64,000 bases of DNA from Asanoa sp. WMMD1127 (lineage in GTDB: Bacteria; Actinomycetota; Actinomycetes; Mycobacteriales; Micromonosporaceae): assembly GCF_029626225.1 (NCBI RefSeq), contig NZ_JARUBP010000001.1, positions 1,178,001 through 1,242,000 of the forward strand. Reading direction: 5' to 3'. Positions within the stretch are counted from its first letter, which is position 1. Each line of letters begins with the position of its first letter. The translations under genes and the position numbers were made by a program. Under the pieces are notes generated by a model that was not told the DNA's origin, made no database searches, and saw only the letters and a list, made by a program, of their open reading frames with translations. Of this stretch, positions 59,089 to 64,000 are shown one piece after another.

Positions 59089-60237
59089 GTGGCGGAGCAC
59101 GGCGGACCACTGCAGGGCATCCTGGTGGCCGACTTCTCCCGGATCCTGGCCGGCCCGTACGCGACGATGCTGCTCGCCGACCTCGGCGCCGACGTGATCA
59201 AGGTCGAAGGTCCGGGTGGCGACGACACCCGCACCTGGATGCCGCCGGTCCGCGACGGCATCGCGACCTACTACCTCGGCATCAACCGCAACAAGCGGTC
59301 GATCGCGCTGGACCTGCGCGACGCCGACGACCTGGCCGCGGCCCAGGAGCTGGCCCGGCGGGCCGACGTGATGATCGAGAACTTCAAGCCGGGCGGGCTG
59401 GCCCGCTTCGGCCTCGACTACGACTCGGTCGCGGCCGCCAACGCCGGCATCGTCTACGCGTCGATCAGCGGGTTCGGCTCCGGCGCCGGCGCCTCGATCC
59501 CCGGCTACGACCTGATGGTGCAGGCCATCTCCGGCCTGATGAGCCTGACCGGCGACCCGGACGGGCCGCCGTACCGGGCCGGCATCTCGGTCTTCGACGT
59601 GATGGCCGGGCTGCACGCGAACATCGGCATCCTGGCGGCGCTGCACCACCGGGCCGCGTCCGGCCGGGGCCAGCACGTCGAGGTCAACCTGCTGTCGTCG
59701 GCACTGTCGGGGCTGGTCAACCACAGCAGCGCGGTGGTCGCCGGCGACACGGTGCCGTTCCGGATGGGCAACGCGCACCCGAGCCTGTTCCCCTACGAGC
59801 CGCTGCCCACGGCCGACGGCGAGCTGATCGTGATCGCCGGCAACGACGGCCAGTTCCGCAAGCTCTGTCAGGTGCTCGGCGTGCCGGACCTGGTCGACGA
59901 CCGGCGTTTCGGCCGCAACCAGGACCGCACGGCCAACCGCGACGCGCTGCGGCCGTTGCTGGTCGAGCGGCTGCGCGCCCGCACCAAGGACGAGTGGTTC
60001 CGCGACCTGATCGCCGCCGGGATCCCCTGTGCCCCGATCAACACCCTCGACCGCGGCGTCGCGTACGCGCAGGAGCTGGGCTTGAACCCGGTGGTCGAGG
60101 TCGGCGACGGCACGGCCGCGGTGCCCGGCGTGCGCAACCCGATCACCTTCTCGGCGACGCCGCCGCGCTACGACCTGCCGCCGCCCGGGCTCGACGAACA
60201 CGGTGAGGAGATCCGCGCATGGCTGACGAAGAGCTGA
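59089..60237 (+). CDS. CaiB/BaiF family CoA-transferase (class III)
   Basis: 382 residues. VADFSRILAGPYATMLLADLGADVIKVEGPGGDDTR is the family N-terminus. DVMIENFKPGGLARFGLDY and YASISGFGSGAG follow, with the catalytic aspartate in GISVFDVMAGLHANIGI. It moves CoA from an acyl-CoA donor to a carboxylic acid. Here the acceptor is probably a di- or tricarboxylate from ring cleavage that the next enzyme splits. GTG with GAGGGGAG upstream. Ends 19 bases inside the lyase gene. Confidence 0.92.
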   Translation: MAEHGGPLQGILVADFSRILAGPYATMLLADLGADVIKVEGPGGDDTRTWMPPVRDGIATYYLGINRNKRSIALDLRDADDLAAAQELARRADVMIENFKPGGLARFGLDYDSVAAANAGIVYASISGFGSGAGASIPGYDLMVQAISGLMSLTGDPDGPPYRAGISVFDVMAGLHANIGILAALHHRAASGRGQHVEVNLLSSALSGLVNHSSAVVAGDTVPFRMGNAHPSLFPYEPLPTADGELIVIAGNDGQFRKLCQVLGVPDLVDDRRFGRNQDRTANRDALRPLLVERLRARTKDEWFRDLIAAGIPCAPINTLDRGVAYAQELGLNPVVEVGDGTAAVPGVRNPITFSATPPRYDLPPPGLDEHGEEIRAWLTKS

Positions 60238-61007
60238 GCTTCCCCACCGCGATCGGCACGTCCGACGCGGACCGCATCTCGCTGCTCGGCCAGGACCTGG
60301 CCGCCGACCTGATGGGTAAGGTCGGCTTCGGTGAGCTGGCGTTCTGGCTCGTCACCAGGCGCCGGCCGACGCCGGCCGAGACCCGGGTGTTCGAGACCGT
60401 GCTCGTCGCGCTGGCGGACCACGGCTTCACGCCGACGGCGATCGCGGCCCGGCTGACCTATCTGAGCGCGCCCGAGTCGATCCAGGGCGCCCTGGCCGCG
60501 GGACTGCTGGGCGGTGGCTCCCGGTTCCTCGGTGTGACCGAGGACTGTGGACGGTTCCTGGCCGAGACGCTGCGCGGCGTGGGGACGCCGACCACCGACG
60601 CGGGCTTCGACGAGCTGGCCCGGGCGGCGGTCAGCGAGGCGCGGGCGGCCAAGCGGTTCGTGCCCGGGCTCGGGCATCCGGTGCACAAGGTGGAGGATCC
60701 GCGCACCCCGGTGCTGATCGGCATCGCTCGCGAGGAAGGGCTGGAGGGACCGCACCTGCGGCTGTTCCAGGCGATCGGCCGGGTGCACCCGGAGATCCTC
60801 GGCCGCACGTTGCCGCTCAACGGCGCCGGTGTCGCCGGCGCGGCGCTGGCCGACCTCGGGTTGCCGATCGACCTGCTGCGCGGCTTCGCGCTGCTGGCCC
60901 GGGCCGCCGGCCTGCTCGGCCACCTCGCCGAGGAGCGGCGTGACCCGATCGGCATGGACGTCTACCTGACCGTCGACCGGCACGCGAGGTACGTGCCACA
61001 GGACTGA
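60219..61007 (+). CDS. Citryl-CoA-lyase-like protein (citrate synthase fold)
   Basis: 262 residues, about two thirds of a citrate synthase, as in citryl-CoA lyases. LADHGFTPTAIAARLTYLSAPESIQGALAAGLLGGGS includes the first active-site histidine region. PGLGHPVHKVEDPR has His153 in the place of the substrate-binding histidine of citrate synthase. It probably cleaves a 3-hydroxy-acyl-CoA (citryl-, malyl- or citramalyl-CoA-like) into acetyl-CoA or an analogue and an oxo-acid. Overlap with the CoA-transferase gene supports sequential action. Confidence 0.85.
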   Translation: MADEELSFPTAIGTSDADRISLLGQDLAADLMGKVGFGELAFWLVTRRRPTPAETRVFETVLVALADHGFTPTAIAARLTYLSAPESIQGALAAGLLGGGSRFLGVTEDCGRFLAETLRGVGTPTTDAGFDELARAAVSEARAAKRFVPGLGHPVHKVEDPRTPVLIGIAREEGLEGPHLRLFQAIGRVHPEILGRTLPLNGAGVAGAALADLGLPIDLLRGFALLARAAGLLGHLAEERRDPIGMDVYLTVDRHARYVPQD

Positions 61008-61019
61008 GAAAGGAGCGGC

Positions 61020-61883
61020 ATGGCCACAGTCGTCGCGGTCATCGCCTCCACCCATCACCCGTTCTACTACCGCGCGAGCACCGCGACGGGCGATGACCGG
61101 CCACCCTTCGCCGACGAATGGACCCGCAAGATACTGGGCTTCCGGGAGACGCTGACCCGCGCCGACCCGGACGTGCTGGTGATGGTCGGCTCCGACCACT
61201 TCCACCAGCTCTGGCTCGACAACATGCCACAGTTCCTCGTGGGCAAGGCGCCTTTCTACGACGCCAACTGGCACAACGAGGAGCGCGAGTTCGGCCTGCC
61301 ACGGATGCTGCTGAAAGGCCAGGAGGACCTCTCCGGCCACATCCTGCGCGAGGGCCTCGACGCCGGGTTCGACCTGGCCTTCAGCAACGAGCTGCGGATC
61401 GACCACAGCATCACCTGCCCGATCATCACGCTGCGGCCCGAGGCGGACCTGCCGATCGTGCCCATCTACACCAACATCTTCGCGCCGCCGTTGCCGCAGC
61501 CGAAGCGGTTCGTCCAATTCGGACAGACGATCCGCGAGCTGGTCGAGGCCTGGCCGAGCGACCTGCGGGTGGCGATCGTCGGCACCGGCCACCTGTCGCT
61601 TGAGCTCGGCGGTCCGCGGCAGTTCGGCCCGCACGGGCCCGACCCGGAGTTCGACGCCAAGGCGGTGGAGTGGATCGCCAACGGCGACCTCGACAGCTGC
61701 CTGGCCGAGGTGACGCTGGACAGCCTGCACGCGCCGGGCAACGCGACCCACGGCTTCATGGACTTCATGCTGATGATGGGCGTCGCCGGGGCCGGCGCGA
61801 AGGCCGACTACGTCGACTCGCTCGACCTGTTCCACACCATGGAGGCCTACTTCACCTGGTATCCGAACGGAGCGCCGGCATGA
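61020..61883 (+). CDS. Class III extradiol ring-cleavage dioxygenase, catalytic subunit (LigB-like)
   Basis: 287 residues. His12 in STHHP, His60 in VGSDHF, His129 in LRIDHSI and His191 in VGTGHLS match the iron ligands and catalytic histidines of LigB. The usual third iron ligand, a glutamate near residue 242, appears absent: the aligned stretch reads APGNATHGFMDF, with Gly245 where glutamate is expected. Asp248 or His244 could replace it. Members open catechol-type rings next to the hydroxyls using oxygen and iron(II). It overlaps the alpha-subunit gene by ATGA. Confidence 0.85.
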   Translation: MATVVAVIASTHHPFYYRASTATGDDRPPFADEWTRKILGFRETLTRADPDVLVMVGSDHFHQLWLDNMPQFLVGKAPFYDANWHNEEREFGLPRMLLKGQEDLSGHILREGLDAGFDLAFSNELRIDHSITCPIITLRPEADLPIVPIYTNIFAPPLPQPKRFVQFGQTIRELVEAWPSDLRVAIVGTGHLSLELGGPRQFGPHGPDPEFDAKAVEWIANGDLDSCLAEVTLDSLHAPGNATHGFMDFMLMMGVAGAGAKADYVDSLDLFHTMEAYFTWYPNGAPA

Positions 61884-62242
61884 GCAAATACCTGCTGGAC
61901 AAGTTCCTCTACACGGTCGACCGGGATCCGGAGCTGGTGGAGCGCTACCGGGAGGATCCGGTCGGCACCGTCACCTGGTGGGAGGCCGAGCGCGCCAACG
62001 CGTTGCTCAACTGCCACAGCGGCGAGGCGACCACGTGGCTGCGCTTCGAGGCCGCCGAGCGCGCAGCACTGTCCACCCACGACTATGTGAAGCTGTTCGA
62101 GCTGGGCGCGCACCCGTTCCTCACGCTGACGCTGTTCATCGCGATGTTCGAGCGGGACTACACCGAGCCGCTGGCCTTCCAGAAGGAGTACGCCGTCCGG
62201 CTCGCCCACTTCGACCTGCCCTACCCCGACATCGCGACATGA
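61880..62242 (+). CDS. Extradiol dioxygenase alpha subunit (LigA-like)
   Basis: 120 residues, helical. YLLDKFLYTVDRDPELVERYREDP, ALLNCHSGEATTWLRFEAAERAAL, VKLFELGAHPFLTLTLFIAMF and RDYTEPLAFQKEYAVRL are typical of the small subunit of protocatechuate 4,5-dioxygenase-type enzymes. It covers the active site of the LigB-like subunit. Coupled to its neighbours on both sides by ATGA overlaps. Confidence 0.87.
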   Translation: MSKYLLDKFLYTVDRDPELVERYREDPVGTVTWWEAERANALLNCHSGEATTWLRFEAAERAALSTHDYVKLFELGAHPFLTLTLFIAMFERDYTEPLAFQKEYAVRLAHFDLPYPDIAT

Positions 62243-63207
62243 GCGCCATGCGGGCCGCCGTCGTCGACCCCGCGGGCCGGCCGCCGCGGGTGGTCGACCG
62301 CGCCGTGCCGCCGGCCGGCGAAGGACAGCTCCGGGTCGCGGTCACCGCGGCGCCCATCACCCCGCTCGACCTGCTCTGCGCGTCCGGCACCTCCTATTTC
62401 GGGGCGCCCGCGTGCCCGTACGTGCCGGGTGTGCAAGGTGTCGGCCGGCTCGACGACGGCACACCGGTCTGGTTCCCCACCGACGCGGGCATGAAGCCGG
62501 GCGACGGCAGCATGGCCGGGCACGCGGTCGTGCCGGCCGAGGGCGTGGCCCGGCTGCCCGACGGCGTCGACCACCGGTTGGTCGCGGCGTTGGGGCTGTC
62601 GGCGGTCGCGGCCTGGCACGCGCTGACCGAGTGCGGCGGGTTGACCGCGGGCGAGCAGGTGCTGGTGCTCGGCGCGGGCGGCGTGGTCGGCCAGGCGGCG
62701 ATCCAGATCGCCAAGTTGCACGGCGCGCGCCGGGTGATCGCGGCCGCCCGCTCGACCGCCGCGCAGGAACGAGCCCACCGCGCGGGCGCCGACACGGTCA
62801 TCGAGGTGCGCCCGGACGACGACGTCACCGCGCTGGCCCGGCGCCTGGGCGACGGCGCGGACGGGCCGGTCGACCTGGTGCTCGACCCGATCTTCGGTGT
62901 CCCGGGCGCGGCAGCGCTGCGCACGCTGCGGATGGGAGGCCGACTGGTCAACCTGGGCAGCGCGGCCGCCGAGACCGCGCCTCTGGACTCGGCCACGCTG
63001 CGCAGCCGCTCGCTGCGCGTGCTCGGCTACACCAACAACGAGCTCAGCCCGGCCCGCAAGGCGGCGACGATCAGCGAGATCGCCGCGCACGCCGCCGCGG
63101 GCCGGCTCACCGTCGCCTACGAGGAGGTCCCGCTCGACGCGGTCTCCGACGCCTGGGAGCGCCAGGCCGCGGGCCTCGTACCCGGCCGGATCGTCCTGAC
63201 GATCTAG
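62239..63207 (+). CDS. Zinc-free MDR oxidoreductase (quinone oxidoreductase-like)
   Basis: 322 residues. An N-terminal GroES-like domain without zinc ligands (CASGTSYFGAPACPYVPGVQGVGRL) and a Rossmann domain with VLVLGAGGVVGQAAIQIAKLHGARRVIAAARS, the NADPH-preferring quinone reductase or enoyl reductase type. LVNLGSAAAETAPL and LGYTNNELSPARKAATISEIA close the fold. It could reduce a quinone or an unsaturated intermediate of ring cleavage. Last gene of the operon, followed by a 16-bp hairpin terminator. Confidence 0.9.
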   Translation: MSAMRAAVVDPAGRPPRVVDRAVPPAGEGQLRVAVTAAPITPLDLLCASGTSYFGAPACPYVPGVQGVGRLDDGTPVWFPTDAGMKPGDGSMAGHAVVPAEGVARLPDGVDHRLVAALGLSAVAAWHALTECGGLTAGEQVLVLGAGGVVGQAAIQIAKLHGARRVIAAARSTAAQERAHRAGADTVIEVRPDDDVTALARRLGDGADGPVDLVLDPIFGVPGAAALRTLRMGGRLVNLGSAAAETAPLDSATLRSRSLRVLGYTNNELSPARKAATISEIAAHAAAGRLTVAYEEVPLDAVSDAWERQAAGLVPGRIVLTI

Positions 63208-63213
63208 CCGCTC

Positions 63214-63256
63214 GGGCGCGGCCGGACCGATTCCCCCGTGCGGTCCGGCCGCGCCC
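63214..63256. terminator. 16-bp perfect hairpin terminator
   Basis: Arms 63214-63229 and 63241-63256 with an 11-base loop, six bases after the MDR stop. No T tract, but the stem is very stable. It ends the ring-cleavage operon. Confidence 0.8.
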
Positions 63257-63295
63257 TCCCGTTTCGGACTCCGTCCGGCGGGTAGGGCAGCACTC

Positions 63296-63484
63296 ATGAT
63301 TGATGCCGACCTGCTGGACCGCGTCTTCTTCGGCGAGGACCGGCTGTCCAGCGACGAGATCCACCGGCGGGTGCTCGCGCTGGAACCGCCCGCCGAGGTG
63401 CTGATCGCGTTCGACAACCTGCCCGAGGGCGAATACAGCGTCGACGAGGTGGCCGAGATCGTCGGCGCCGAAGAGCCGGCCTAA
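63296..63484 (+). CDS. Small acidic hypothetical protein
   Basis: 62 residues, strongly acidic (DADLLDRVFFGEDRLSSDEIHRRVL, then LIAFDNLPEGEYSVDEVAEIVG). The ATG at 63296 has GTAGGG upstream and the composition is unlike chance frames here, so I think it is real. It is predicted helical without a membrane segment. It converges with the TetR gene and overlaps its end by four bases. Function unknown. Confidence 0.6.
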   Translation: MIDADLLDRVFFGEDRLSSDEIHRRVLALEPPAEVLIAFDNLPEGEYSVDEVAEIVGAEEPA

Positions 63485-64000
63485 GCGCGGGGCTTGATGG
63501 CGAAGGGGAAGCCCGCTTCGAAGTAGTCGAGCGCGCGGTCCATCCGCTCGATCGAGAACGCGTGCTCGATGCCGTTGGCGCCCATGATGGCGCCGACGAC
63601 CGCCCCGGCGAAGGCCCGCGCCTCCAGGTCGTCGGCCGGCCGGCCGGTCCGGTGGGCGACGCCCTCGGCGAGCATCTGGATGGTGCGCTGGAGCTCGTCG
63701 AGCATGGCCGCCCGCAGCTCCGGCACCGACCGGATCAGCTGCTGCCGGGCCAGCTCCCGCGCGAGCTGCTCGGGGGTCATCGACGCGAAGACCTGCTCCA
63801 TGGAGCGCCGCAGGGCGGTGAGCACCGGCAGGTCGGCCGGCTGCTCCTCGAACGAGCGGATCATGATCGGGTCGTAGTCGTCGACCAGGACGAGCTGTTC
63901 CTTCGACGGGAAGTAGCGGAAGAACGTGCTGGGCGAGATGTCAGCGGCCTCGGCGATCTGCTCGACGGTCGTCTCGCCGTAGCCCTTCTCGGTGAACAGT
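63481..64000 (-). CDS. TetR family regulator, 5' end outside the window
   Basis: At least 173 residues; the start lies beyond base 64000. The visible N-terminal part is the TetR helix-turn-helix: LFTEKGYGETTVEQIAEAADISPSTFFRYFPSKEQLVLVDDYDP. The helical ligand-binding part follows (VLTALRRSMEQVFASMTPEQLARELAR) and ends AIKPRA. It represses genes that must be sought to the right of the window. An internal ATG at 63864 is not the start. Confidence 0.9.
   Translation of the reverse strand, partial: LFTEKGYGETTVEQIAEAADISPSTFFRYFPSKEQLVLVDDYDPIMIRSFEEQPADLPVLTALRRSMEQVFASMTPEQLARELARQQLIRSVPELRAAMLDELQRTIQMLAEGVAHRTGRPADDLEARAFAGAVVGAIMGANGIEHAFSIERMDRALDYFEAGFPFAIKPRA

Noticed and set aside
1-64000. 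tRNA, rRNA, insertion sequences, integrase or prophage genes
   Set aside because: I looked for typical tRNA ends, transposase motifs and phage structural genes on both strands and saw none.

Overview
The window is very GC-rich DNA with dense, mostly ATGA/GTGA-coupled genes, many GTG starts and several genes without a clear Shine-Dalgarno. ECF sigma factors, a WXG100/type VII effector-like locus, a protein O-mannosyltransferase and a cellulose-binding module all point to a high-GC actinomycete. A filamentous genus near Micromonosporaceae is my guess, from gene content only. I found no rRNA, tRNA, CRISPR array, insertion sequence or prophage.

Left part (1-16.7 kb): a minus-strand WXG100/YbaB-type locus ends in an unrecognised effector-like gene, an immunity-like gene and a duplicated tail of the latter (82-2504). 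It is followed by a Tat-exported phospholipase C, an AraC regulator, a secreted tripeptidyl-aminopeptidase-like hydrolase, and a rare caspase-EAL fusion (7250-9496). A five-gene operon then encodes a DUF4331 surface protein, a TPR protein, a NicO-type metal transporter, a SigK-like sigma factor and an RskA-like anti-sigma factor. It is preceded by a SigK-like promoter at 9921-9948. A HAD phosphatase and a small unknown gene follow.

Centre (17.3-34.1 kb): a catabolic regulon in four transcription units. It comprises an HpsN/HisD-like dehydrogenase, a PIG-L deacetylase, a D-serine-dehydratase-like PLP enzyme, two amidohydrolase-superfamily enzymes, RidA, an IclR regulator, a complete Dpp-type ABC importer, an FAH-type hydrolase, two Gfo/Idh oxidoreductases and a GSA-aminotransferase-like enzyme. 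Every unit has the same palindrome, CAYGGAA-N5-TTYCAYG, just upstream. Its geometry is that of the classical IclR operator. I infer one coordinately controlled uptake and degradation pathway for an unidentified amino- or acylamino-containing compound.

Middle-right (34.1-56.7 kb): a PQQ-type sugar dehydrogenase with a CBM2, an MFS exporter and alpha/beta hydrolase opposite a large LuxR ATPase regulator, and a frameshifted PhoX phosphatase. These are followed by a RbsD/FucU mutarotase, an esterase/ClbS pair, a frameshifted ArsR-type regulator, an MFS/APC transporter pair, a membrane-anchored metallopeptidase and KptA. A decayed TrkA-like gene, MarR/DinB genes, Pmt, and a SigE-type sigma factor with a membrane beta-propeller protein complete the region.

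Right (56.7-63.2 kb): a second IclR-controlled catabolic island. It holds an ATZ/TRZ-like aminohydrolase, a CaiB-type CoA-transferase, a citryl-CoA-lyase-like enzyme, LigB/LigA-type extradiol dioxygenase subunits and a quinone-oxidoreductase-like MDR enzyme. Two matching three-half-site operators lie in its divergent promoter region. The window ends in a TetR gene that runs off the edge.
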